Positions 42,085-50,192 of a DNA stretch of 64,000 nt are shown piece after piece. Source of the stretch: Streptomyces gelaticus (lineage in GTDB: Bacteria > Actinomycetota > Actinomycetes > Streptomycetales > Streptomycetaceae); contig NZ_BMTF01000003.1 of NCBI RefSeq assembly GCF_014649535.1, forward strand, positions 393,714-457,713. Direction: 5' to 3'. The stretch's first letter is position 1. Each line of letters opens with the position of its first letter. Below the pieces are notes generated by a model. It was given only the letters and a program-made list of their open reading frames with translations, was not told the origin of the DNA and searched no databases. Made by a program: the position numbers and the translations under genes.

Positions 42085-43359
42085 ATGCGACGTGGCATAA
42101 CGGCCACCGCCCTGGTCGCGGCCCTGGCGCTCGCGGCGACCGCCTGCGGCAGCGACAGCGAGTCCGAGGGCACGAGCAAGGGCTCGGGCGAGCTCTCCGG
42201 CACGGTGACGTGGTGGGACACCTCCACCGCGGGCAGCGAGGACAAGGTCTTCAAGAAGATCGCCGAGGACTTCACCAAGCAGCACCCGAAGGTCAAGGTC
42301 AAGTACGTCAACGTGCCCTTCGGCGACGCGCAGAACAAGTTCAAGAACGCGGCGCAGTCCGGCTCCGACGCCCCCGACGTCATCCGCTCCGAGGTCGCCT
42401 GGACCCCCGAGTTCGCCGACCTCGGCTACCTGGCTCCGCTCGACGGCACGGCCGCGCTGAAGGACTCGGACGACTTCCTGAAACAGGCCGCCGCGTCCAC
42501 CAAGTACAAGGACAAGACGTACGCGGTGCCGCAGGTCATCGACTCCATGGGCATCTTCTACAACAAGAAGATCTTCAAGGAGGCCGGTGTCGAGGTCCCC
42601 AAGACCGTCGACGAGCTGAAGACCGTCTCCAAGAAGATCAAGGACAAGACCGGCAAGACCGGTATGTACCTGCGCGGTGACGACGCCTACTGGTTCCTCT
42701 CCTTCCTGTACGGCGAGGGCGGCGACATGGTCGACGCCTCCTCCAAGACCGTCACCATCGACAACGCCGCGGGCGTCAAGGCGATGAAGGTCGTCAAGGA
42801 CCTGGTCGACTCGGGCGCCGCCCAGACCGATGCCACGGACGGCTGGGAGAACATGCAGGCGTCCTTCAAGGACGGCAAGGTCGCCATGATGATCAACGGC
42901 CCGTGGGCCGTCTCCGACACCTACTCGGGCAAGGAGTTCAAGGACAAGGCCAACCTGGGCGTCGCCCCGGTCCCGGCCGGCTCCGCCGCGCAGGGCGCCC
43001 CGCAGGGCGGCCACAACCTGGCCGTCTACGCCGGCTCCAAGAACCTCGACGCCTCCTACGCCTTCGTCGAATACATGACGTCCGCGGACACCCAGGCCAA
43101 GGTCACCAAGGAGCTGAGCCTCCTGCCGACCCGTACCTCCGCCTACGCCAAGCAGGACGTCGTCGACAACGAGATCGTCGGCTTCTTCAAGCCCGTCGTC
43201 GAGACCGCCGTCGAGCGCCCCTGGATCCCGGAGACCGGCAGCCTCTTCGCCCCGCTCGTCACCGAGTACACCAAGGTCCTCACCGGCCAGGCCGCACCGG
43301 ACAAGGCCGTCAAGACCACCGGCGACTCCTACCGCAAGCTCCTCAAGGGCTGGAAGTAA
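42085..43359 (+). CDS. malE: Maltose/maltodextrin-binding lipoprotein
   Basis: A 424-residue solute-binding protein. The signal peptide ends in LAATAC with lipidated Cys21, so it is tethered outside. The type I sugar-binding fold shows GTVTWWDTSTAGSED, KVKVKYVNVPFGDAQNKFKN, SEVAWTPEFADLGYLAPLDG and KVAMMINGPWAV, all typical of actinobacterial MalE. It captures maltodextrins released by the secreted amylases and hands them to MalFG. The ATPase is missing here, as usual: Streptomyces use a shared MsiK encoded elsewhere. Spacing to malF is 19 bases. Confidence 0.95.
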   Translation: MRRGITATALVAALALAATACGSDSESEGTSKGSGELSGTVTWWDTSTAGSEDKVFKKIAEDFTKQHPKVKVKYVNVPFGDAQNKFKNAAQSGSDAPDVIRSEVAWTPEFADLGYLAPLDGTAALKDSDDFLKQAAASTKYKDKTYAVPQVIDSMGIFYNKKIFKEAGVEVPKTVDELKTVSKKIKDKTGKTGMYLRGDDAYWFLSFLYGEGGDMVDASSKTVTIDNAAGVKAMKVVKDLVDSGAAQTDATDGWENMQASFKDGKVAMMINGPWAVSDTYSGKEFKDKANLGVAPVPAGSAAQGAPQGGHNLAVYAGSKNLDASYAFVEYMTSADTQAKVTKELSLLPTRTSAYAKQDVVDNEIVGFFKPVVETAVERPWIPETGSLFAPLVTEYTKVLTGQAAPDKAVKTTGDSYRKLLKGWK

Positions 43360-43378
43360 CAGGAAGGCAGGCCGGCTG

Positions 43379-44395
43379 ATGGCTGTCCACACCAGCCAGT
43401 CGGTGGCGAAGGCCGCGGGCGACGACGTCGCCCGCGGCCGGAGCCGCGGTACTGGCAACCCCCCGCCGCCGGGCAGGATCCGACGGGCCCTGTCGACCCA
43501 CTGGTACGCCTGGGCCATGGTCGCCCCGGTCGTCGTCGTGATCGGCGTGATCATCGGCTATCCGCTGGTCCGCGGCATCTACCTGTCGATGACCGACGCC
43601 AACGAGCGCAACGTAGCCCGGTCCATCGGTGTCAACCACCTGCCCGCCACGTACAAGTTCGTGGGCCTGGACAATTACACCGAAGCGCTCACCGGCGACC
43701 AGTTCCTCGGCACCCTCGGCTGGACCCTGGTGTGGACGGTCTCCTGCGTGGCCATCACCTTCTGCCTCGGCATGGCCCTCGCCAACATCCTCAACCGCCG
43801 CATCGCCGGCCGCTCCGTCTACCGGATGGCGCTCATCCTGCCCTGGGCCATCCCCGGCTTCGTCTCCGTCTTCGCCTGGCGCTTCCTCTACAACGAGAAG
43901 CGCGGGCTGCTCAACGAGATCCTCTCCGGCGCCGGGATCGACGGCATACCGTGGCTGAACGACCCCACCTGGGCGAAGTTCTCGGTGATCGCCGTCAACG
44001 TCTGGCTCGGCGTGCCGTTCATGATGGTCGCCCTGCTCGGCGGGCTCCAGTCGATCCCCAACGAGCACTACGAGGCCGCCGAGATGGACGGCGCCACCGC
44101 CTGGCAGCGGTTCCGCCACATCACCCTGCCGGGACTGCGGCCGGTCTCCACCACGGTGATCCTGCTCTCCACCATCTGGACCTTCAACATGTTCCCGGTG
44201 ATCTTCCTGCTGACCCGCGGCGGACCCGGCGAGGCCACCCAGATCCTGGTCACCCAGGCGTACAAGTTCTCCTTCGAGATCAGCCCGCGCGACTTCGCGC
44301 AGTCCTCCACCTGGGGCGTGCTGATCCTGGTACTCCTGCTGATCTTCGCCGCTGTCTACCGGCGGGTCCTGCGCACCCAGGGAGACGACTGGTGA
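43379..44395 (+). CDS. malF: Maltodextrin ABC transporter permease MalF
   Basis: A 338-residue permease with six membrane helices after a cytosolic tail. The ATPase-docking EAA loop is EAAEMDGATAWQRFRHITLP. It lacks the large periplasmic loop of enterobacterial MalF, like other Gram-positive forms. ATG 43379 follows AGGAAGG. Its stop overlaps malG in GTGA, so both channel subunits are made together. Confidence 0.94.
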   Translation: MAVHTSQSVAKAAGDDVARGRSRGTGNPPPPGRIRRALSTHWYAWAMVAPVVVVIGVIIGYPLVRGIYLSMTDANERNVARSIGVNHLPATYKFVGLDNYTEALTGDQFLGTLGWTLVWTVSCVAITFCLGMALANILNRRIAGRSVYRMALILPWAIPGFVSVFAWRFLYNEKRGLLNEILSGAGIDGIPWLNDPTWAKFSVIAVNVWLGVPFMMVALLGGLQSIPNEHYEAAEMDGATAWQRFRHITLPGLRPVSTTVILLSTIWTFNMFPVIFLLTRGGPGEATQILVTQAYKFSFEISPRDFAQSSTWGVLILVLLLIFAAVYRRVLRTQGDDW

Positions 44396-45261
44396 CCACC
44401 GCCCCCGCACCCGCCACCACGCGCAAGGTCCGGCTGCGCGGCGAGCGTTCGCCGCTCTCCTCCGCCGCGCTGCACCTCACGCTCATCGTCGCGTCCGTGA
44501 TCGCCGTCTTCCCCGTGCTGTGGGTCCTGCTCACCTCGCTGAAGCCCGCCGCGTACGCCACCACCACGGACTTCTTCAAAGAGACGACGTTCGAGAACTA
44601 CACGAACCTGATCCAGAACACGAAGTTCCTCACCTGGTTCGGCAACTCCCTGCTCATCGCGGGGCTCACCACGCTCCTCGGTGTCATCGTCTCCGCGTCC
44701 ACCGGCTACGCCGTCAGCCGCTTCCGCTTCCCCGGCAAGCGCGGGCTGATGTGGACGCTCCTGGTCACCCAGATGTTCCCGGTGGCCGTCCTCATCGTGC
44801 CGATCTACAACATCATGGCGGGCATGGGGCTGCTGAACCAGCCGGCCGGCCTCGTCATCACCTACCTCACCATCTCGGTGCCGTTCTGCGCCTGGATGAT
44901 GAAGGGCTTCTTCGACACCATCCCGCGCGAGATCGACGAATCGGGCCAGGTCGACGGCCTCACCCCGTTCGGCACGTTCTGGCGGCTGATCCTGCCGCTC
45001 GCCAAGCCCGGCCTCGCCGTCACCGCGTTCTACTCCTTCATCACCGCATGGGGCGAAGTGGCGTACGCCTCCGCCTTCATGGTCGGCGAGGACAACCTCA
45101 CCCTCGCGGGCGGACTGCAGCTCTTCGTCAATCAGTACGGAGCCCAGTGGGGGCCGATGACCGCGGCCTCTGTGCTGATCGCGATACCTGCGGCCCTGGT
45201 CTTCCTCTTCGCCCAGCGCCACCTGGTCACCGGCATGTCCGCCGGAGCAGTCAAGGGCTGA
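44392..45261 (+). CDS. malG: Maltodextrin ABC transporter permease MalG
   Basis: A 289-residue permease, six helices, with the EAA loop EIDESGQVDGLTPFGTFWRL and the MalG-type end QYGAQWGPMTAASVLIAIP. GTG 44392 overlaps the malF stop by four bases. No hairpin is seen in the 102-base gap to aglA, so the operon probably continues. Confidence 0.94.
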   Translation: MTTAPAPATTRKVRLRGERSPLSSAALHLTLIVASVIAVFPVLWVLLTSLKPAAYATTTDFFKETTFENYTNLIQNTKFLTWFGNSLLIAGLTTLLGVIVSASTGYAVSRFRFPGKRGLMWTLLVTQMFPVAVLIVPIYNIMAGMGLLNQPAGLVITYLTISVPFCAWMMKGFFDTIPREIDESGQVDGLTPFGTFWRLILPLAKPGLAVTAFYSFITAWGEVAYASAFMVGEDNLTLAGGLQLFVNQYGAQWGPMTAASVLIAIPAALVFLFAQRHLVTGMSAGAVKG

Positions 45262-45363
45262 GCCGGCACACCCCGTACGACCCGCACGCACCAAGTCACG
45301 GCGGCCGCCGGTGTCCCGACCCGGTCCCGGCGCCGCCTCCCACCCCGACACCTCAGGGACGAC

Positions 45364-47040
45364 ATGACCCAGCACCTCGCTGCCCCCTCCACCGGCACGT
45401 CCGGCGACGCTCCGGCCCACCAGACCGGCTGGTGGCAGGACGCGGTGATCTACCAGGTCTATCCACGGAGCTTCGCCGACGGCAACGGCGACGGCATGGG
45501 CGATCTCGCAGGCGTACGCGACAGACTCCCGTACCTCAAGGAACTCGGTGTGGACGCGGTCTGGCTCAGCCCGTTCTACGCCTCCCCGCAGGCCGACGCG
45601 GGCTACGACGTCGCCGACTACCGTGCCGTCGACCCGGTGTTCGGCACCCTGCTGGACGCCGACGCGCTGATCCGGGACGCCCACGACCTGGGCCTGCGGA
45701 TCATCGTGGACCTGGTGCCCAACCACTCCTCGGACCAGCACGAGTGGTTCAGGCGCGCCCTCGCCGAGGGCCCCGGCTCCGCGCTGCGCGAGCGCTACCA
45801 CTTCCGTCCCGGCAAGGGTGCGGACGGCGAACTGCCGCCCAACGACTGGGAGTCCGTCTTCGGCGGTCCGGCCTGGACCCGGACCACCGACCCGGACGGC
45901 ACCCCGGGCGACTGGTACCTCCACCTCTTCGCACCCGAGCAGCCCGACTTCAACTGGGAACACCCGGCCGTCGCCGACGAGTTCCGCTCGATCCTGCGCT
46001 TCTGGCTCGACATGGGCGTCGACGGCTTCCGGGTCGACGTCGCCCACGGCCTCGTCAAGGCCGCCGGCCTGCCCGACCTCGGCAGCCACGACCAGCTCAA
46101 GCTGCTCGGCAACGACGTCATGCCGTTCTTCGACCAGGACGGGGTGCACGAGATCTACCGCTCCTGGCGCACCATCCTCGACGAGTACCCCGGCGACCGC
46201 ATCGCCGTCGCCGAGGCCTGGACGCCCACCGTCGAGCGCACCGCCAACTACGTACGCCCGGACGAGATGCACCAGGCGTTCAACTTCCAGTACCTCTCCA
46301 CCGCCTGGGACGCGGCCGAGCTCCGCAAGGTCATCGACACCTCGCTCGACGCGATGCGCCCGGTCGGCGCCCCCACCACCTGGGTGCTCTCCAACCACGA
46401 CGTGACCCGGCACACCACCCGGTTCGCCAACCCGCCCGGCCTCGGCACCCAGATCCGCGAGGCCGGCGACCGCGAACTGGGCCTGCGCCGGGCCCGCGCC
46501 GCCACCCTGCTGATGCTGGCGCTGCCCGGTTCCGCCTATGTCTACCAGGGCGAGGAGCTCGGCCTGCCCGACGTCACCGACCTGCCCGACGAGGTCCGCC
46601 AGGACCCGTCGTTCTTCCGCGCGGAGGGCCAGGACGGCTTCCGCGACGGCTGCCGGGTTCCGATCCCGTGGACCCGCGACGGCAGCTCGTACGGCTTCGG
46701 CGACGGCGGCAGCTGGCTGCCGCAGCCCGACGGCTGGGGCGAGCTGAGCGTCCAGGCACAGACCGGCGAAGCCGGCTCGACGCTGGAGCTCTACCGGTCC
46801 GCGATCGCCGCCCGCCGGGCGCACCCGGGCCTCGGCGCCGGAACGGCGGTGGAGTGGCTGGGGGCCCCCGAGGGGCTGCTGATCTTCGCCCGCCCCGGCT
46901 TCGTCTGCACCGTCAACACGACGGGCCGCCCGGTGCGCATCCCGGTACGCGGCACCGTCCTGGTGTCCAGCAGCCCGGTCGTCACCGACGGCGCCGAGAT
47001 CGAGCTGCCCGCGGACACCACGGTGTGGTGGACGGTGTGA
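45364..47040 (+). CDS. aglA: Intracellular alpha-glucosidase (GH13)
   Basis: A 558-residue cytosolic GH13 enzyme without a signal peptide. The opening WWQDAVIYQVYPRSFADGNG and GDLAGVRDRLPYLKELGVDA are oligo-1,4/1,6-glucosidase signatures. Catalytic residues: Asp in GFRVDVAHG, Glu in IAVAEAWTP, Asp in LSNHDVTRH. It hydrolyses imported maltose and dextrins to glucose. It lies between malG and a second LacI gene whose GTG overlaps its stop by four bases, placing it in the mal transcription unit. Confidence 0.93.
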   Translation: MTQHLAAPSTGTSGDAPAHQTGWWQDAVIYQVYPRSFADGNGDGMGDLAGVRDRLPYLKELGVDAVWLSPFYASPQADAGYDVADYRAVDPVFGTLLDADALIRDAHDLGLRIIVDLVPNHSSDQHEWFRRALAEGPGSALRERYHFRPGKGADGELPPNDWESVFGGPAWTRTTDPDGTPGDWYLHLFAPEQPDFNWEHPAVADEFRSILRFWLDMGVDGFRVDVAHGLVKAAGLPDLGSHDQLKLLGNDVMPFFDQDGVHEIYRSWRTILDEYPGDRIAVAEAWTPTVERTANYVRPDEMHQAFNFQYLSTAWDAAELRKVIDTSLDAMRPVGAPTTWVLSNHDVTRHTTRFANPPGLGTQIREAGDRELGLRRARAATLLMLALPGSAYVYQGEELGLPDVTDLPDEVRQDPSFFRAEGQDGFRDGCRVPIPWTRDGSSYGFGDGGSWLPQPDGWGELSVQAQTGEAGSTLELYRSAIAARRAHPGLGAGTAVEWLGAPEGLLIFARPGFVCTVNTTGRPVRIPVRGTVLVSSSPVVTDGAEIELPADTTVWWTV

Positions 47041-48137
47041 CGGTCCCCCTGATCAGGGCCTCTCTTCCGGATCAGGCCGAGCCCGGCAAGATCCGGAAGA
47101 CAGGCCCTGGAACCGGCGGTGCGCCGAGGCTCTCGGACATCGCCGGCCAGGCAGCGGTCAGCGAGGCGACCGTCAGCCGGGTGCTCAACGGGAAACCGGG
47201 CGTCGCGGACCCCACGCGGCAGCGGGTGCTCGCGGCGCTGGACATCCTCGGCTACGAACGCCCCGTGCGGCTGCGCAGACGCAGTGCCGGGCTGATCGGA
47301 CTGGTGACGCCCGAGCTCACCAACCCGATCTTCCCGGCGTTCGCGCAGTCCGTCGAGCAGGTGCTGGCCGGGCACGGCTACACGCCGGTGCTCTGCACCC
47401 AGCTGCCCGGCGGCGCCACCGAGGACGAACTCGTCGAGCAGCTCGTCGAGCGCGGCGTCGGCGGGATCGTCTTCATCTCCGGGCTGCACGCCGACATGTC
47501 GGCGGACCCCGCCCGGTACGCCGCGCTCAGCGAACGCGGTGTGCCGTTCGTCCTGATCAACGGCTACAACGAACGAATCAGCGCGCCGTTCGTCTCGCCC
47601 GACGACTCCGCCGCCGTACGGATGGCCGTCGGGCACCTCGCCGAGCTCGGCCACAGCAGGATCGGTCTGGCGATCGGGCCGCAGCGCTATGTCCCCTCCC
47701 GCCGCAAACGCGAGGGCTTCCTGGACGCCTCGGTGAACCTGCTGGGCCTGGGCCGCGCCGAGGCCGAACTCCTCGTCTGCCCCACGCTGTTCAGCGTCGA
47801 GGGCGGCCAGGTCGCGGCGGGTGCGCTGCTCGACCAGGGGTGCACGGGCATCGTCTGCGGCAGCGACCTGATGGCGCTGGGCGTGGTGCGTGCGGCCCGG
47901 GAGCGCGGGCTCGGCGTGCCGCGCGACGTGTCGGTGGTGGGCTTCGACGACTCGCAGCTCATCGCGTTCACCGATCCGCCGCTGACGACGGTGCGTCAGC
48001 CCGTGCAGGCGATGGCGGCGGCAGCGGTGAGCGCCTTGCTGGAGGAGATCGGCGGGAGCCCGGTGCAGCGTACGGAGTACGTGTTCCAGCCGGAGCTGGT
48101 GGTACGGGGATCCACCGCGGCGGTCCGGGGCGTCTGA
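47037..48137 (+). CDS. Second MalR-type LacI regulator
   Basis: A 366-residue LacI-family protein, clearly a paralogue of MalR at 40689: both share VSRVLNGKPGVA, LGYERPVRLRRRSAGL, GGIVFISGLHAD-type and ELVVRGSTAA blocks. It has an extra N-terminal extension of about 30 residues before the helix-turn-helix RLSDIAGQAAVSEATVSRV. GTG 47037 overlaps the aglA stop (GTGA), so it is made with the operon. It may bind the same CTTGC sites with a different inducer or at the amylase promoter downstream. A long hairpin follows. Confidence 0.9.
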   Translation: MTVPLIRASLPDQAEPGKIRKTGPGTGGAPRLSDIAGQAAVSEATVSRVLNGKPGVADPTRQRVLAALDILGYERPVRLRRRSAGLIGLVTPELTNPIFPAFAQSVEQVLAGHGYTPVLCTQLPGGATEDELVEQLVERGVGGIVFISGLHADMSADPARYAALSERGVPFVLINGYNERISAPFVSPDDSAAVRMAVGHLAELGHSRIGLAIGPQRYVPSRRKREGFLDASVNLLGLGRAEAELLVCPTLFSVEGGQVAAGALLDQGCTGIVCGSDLMALGVVRAARERGLGVPRDVSVVGFDDSQLIAFTDPPLTTVRQPVQAMAAAAVSALLEEIGGSPVQRTEYVFQPELVVRGSTAAVRGV

Positions 48138-48157
48138 GGCCGGTCCGGACGTACAAA

Positions 48158-48218
48158 AGAGGCACCGGGAGTCGGCCCTGAATGGGCCTGCGGGGAGTGA
48201 GCGACTCCGGGTGCCTCT
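48158..48218 (+). terminator. Terminator of the mal operon with nested hairpin
   Basis: Seventeen-bp arms (48158-48174 and 48202-48218, one mismatch) enclose a second perfect stem GGCCC/GGGCC (48174-48188). It ends the aglA-lacI transcript. Confidence 0.8.
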
Positions 48219-48539
48219 CCTGTCCGTGACCGGCCCGGCCGGCCGGGCGCGTGGGGTCCGGGGGCACCGGAACCCCCGGCCGACCGGACCGGAGTCGGGA
48301 GAAACCTAACAGTGCTGCAATGTTTTGCGTAAGTGCTTGCAGGAAGAAAACTGCCGTATTTCCTGGATGTGAGCGGACGATGTCCAAAGGGTTGACCGAG
48401 GGCTGACAGGCTCGTACGGTCGGCGTCGCGGCAAGGTTTGCATTCTTGCAGCAAGAACCTTCAGGAGCCTTGAAGGCAGGGCGCGTTGCCATGTGAGGCT
48501 GCACCGTCACCCGCATTTCCCCCCACAGCAGGAGGAAGC
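48219..48539 (+). promoter_or_regulatory. Amylase promoter and MalR-type operators
   Basis: TTGACC (48392-48397), a 17-base spacer and TACGGT (48415-48420) form a good vegetative promoter. TTCTTGCAGCAAGAA (48443-48457), a perfect seven-base dyad, lies just after the expected start point as a roadblock. TGCTTGCAGGAAGAA (48334-48348), 13 of 15 alike, lies upstream. These are the known type of alpha-amylase operator in Streptomyces. Confidence 0.8.
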
Positions 48540-49928
48540 ATGGCACGCAGACCACTGTCCGCGGCGCTCGCCCTGGCAGCAGGCGCCGCCCTCGTGGCCC
48601 CCACCTCGGCCGCGCACGCCGCCACCCCCGGGGACAAGGACGTCACCGCCGTCCTCTTCGAGTGGAAGTTCGACTCCGTCGCCAAGGCGTGCACGGACTC
48701 CCTCGGGCCGGCCGGCTACGGCTACGTACAGGTCTCGCCGCCCCAGGAGCACATACAGGGCAGCCAGTGGTGGACCTCGTACCAGCCGGTCAGCTACAAG
48801 ATCGCCGGACGGCTCGGTGACCGGGCCTCCTTCGCCGCCATGGTCAACACCTGCCATGCCGCCGGCGTCAAGGTGGTCGCCGACTCCGTCATCAACCACA
48901 TGTCGGCCGGATCGGGCACCGGCACCGGCGGGTCCTCGTACACCAAGTACGACTACCCCGGTGTCTACTCGGCGGCCGACATGGACGACTGCACCGCGCA
49001 GATCAGCAACTACCAGGACCGCGCCAACGTCCAGAACTGCGAACTCGTCGGCCTCGCCGACCTGGACACCGGTGAGGACTACGTACGCGGCAGGATCGCC
49101 GCCTACCTCGACGACCTGCGCTCCCTGGGCGTCGACGGCTTCCGCATCGACGCGGCCAAGCACATGCCCGCCGCCGACCTGGCGAACATCAAGTCGCGGC
49201 TTCGCGACCCGGACGTCTACTGGAAGCAGGAGGCGATCCACGGAGCGGGCGAGGCCGTCCAGCCCGACGAGTACACCGGCACCGGGGGCGTCCAGGAGTT
49301 CCGCTACGCCCGCAGCCTCAAGCAGGTCTTCAACAACGAGAACCTCGCCTATCTGAAGAACTACGGCGAGGGCTGGGGCTTCATGCCCTCGTCGAAGGCC
49401 GCGGTATTCGTCGACAACCACGACACCGAGCGCGGCGGCGACACGCTGAACTACAAGGACGGCGCGAACTACACCCTCGCCCATGTCTTCATGCTGGCCT
49501 GGCCGTACGGCTCGCCCGACGTCCACTCCGGCTACGAGTGGTCCGACAAGGACGCGGGCCCGCCGGGCGGCGGGACGGTGAACGCCTGTTACAGCGACGG
49601 GTGGAAGTGCCAGCACGCCTGGCGCGAGATCTCCTCCATGGTCGGCTTCCGCAACACGGCGCACGGCGAGGCGGTCACCGACTGGTGGGACGACGGCGGC
49701 GACCGGATCGCGTTCGGCCGCGGGTCGAAGGCGTACGTCGCGATCAACCACGAGGGCTCCTCGCTGACCCGTACGTTCCAGACCTCGCTGCCCGCCGGTG
49801 ACTACTGCGACATCCAGTCCGGCAACGGCGTCACGGTGAACGGCTCGGGCCAGTTCACCGCGACCCTGGGCGCGAACACGGCGGTGGCGCTCCAGGTGAA
49901 CGCCCGTCACTGCGCGCCCACCGGCTGA
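48540..49928 (+). CDS. aml: Secreted alpha-amylase (GH13)
   Basis: A 462-residue exported enzyme that cuts internal alpha-1,4 bonds of starch. The signal peptide ends AAHAAT near residue 28. The animal-type Streptomyces amylase pattern is clear: [27 protein letters not shown], and catalytic residues in [11 protein letters not shown] (about 197), the Glu in YWKQEAI (about 230) and [11 protein letters not shown] (about 290). There is no separate starch-binding domain; the protein stops after the C-domain. ATG 48540 follows AGGAGG. It feeds dextrins to MalEFG and is controlled by the same operator type. Confidence 0.94.
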   Translation: MARRPLSAALALAAGAALVAPTSAAHAATPGDKDVTAVLFEWKFDSVAKACTDSLGPAGYGYVQVSPPQEHIQGSQWWTSYQPVSYKIAGRLGDRASFAAMVNTCHAAGVKVVADSVINHMSAGSGTGTGGSSYTKYDYPGVYSAADMDDCTAQISNYQDRANVQNCELVGLADLDTGEDYVRGRIAAYLDDLRSLGVDGFRIDAAKHMPAADLANIKSRLRDPDVYWKQEAIHGAGEAVQPDEYTGTGGVQEFRYARSLKQVFNNENLAYLKNYGEGWGFMPSSKAAVFVDNHDTERGGDTLNYKDGANYTLAHVFMLAWPYGSPDVHSGYEWSDKDAGPPGGGTVNACYSDGWKCQHAWREISSMVGFRNTAHGEAVTDWWDDGGDRIAFGRGSKAYVAINHEGSSLTRTFQTSLPAGDYCDIQSGNGVTVNGSGQFTATLGANTAVALQVNARHCAPTG

Positions 49929-49957
49929 CCCCACGACCGGTCCCGCAGGAAACCCCG

Positions 49958-49995
49958 GGTCCGGGGCGCATCGCCCGGTCGGGGTGCCCCGGACC
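49958..49995 (+). terminator. Hairpin after the amylase gene
   Basis: Perfect 10-bp stem (49958-49967 with 49986-49995), 18-base loop, about 30 bases past the stop. Confidence 0.6.
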
Positions 49996-50018
49996 GTTGA
50001 TGTGCGGCGACCGGGGTC

Positions 50019-50124
50019 GGGGGCGTACCAGGGCGATCCCCGCAGGACGACGCAGTAACAGGACGGCTCACCCGCGGTGCCGGGCGAGTCCGCGTCGTCC
50101 GAGGAGACGCACTGGTACGCCCCC
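50019..50124 (+). promoter_or_regulatory. Nested three-stem structured leader before the amylopullulanase
   Basis: Outer stem 50019-50031/50112-50124 (13 bp perfect), middle stem 50045-50053/50092-50100 (9 bp perfect) and inner stem 50065-50074/50081-50090 (10 bp with one mismatch and one G-U) are nested in order. The structure ends 68 bases before the GTG start. No CTTGC operator is seen in this gap. Confidence 0.5.
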
Positions 50125-50192
50125 GCCCCACCCCGCCACCCGACAAGCCCGCCCCCTCAAAACCCCCACCCGCACACAAGGAGATCCAGCCC

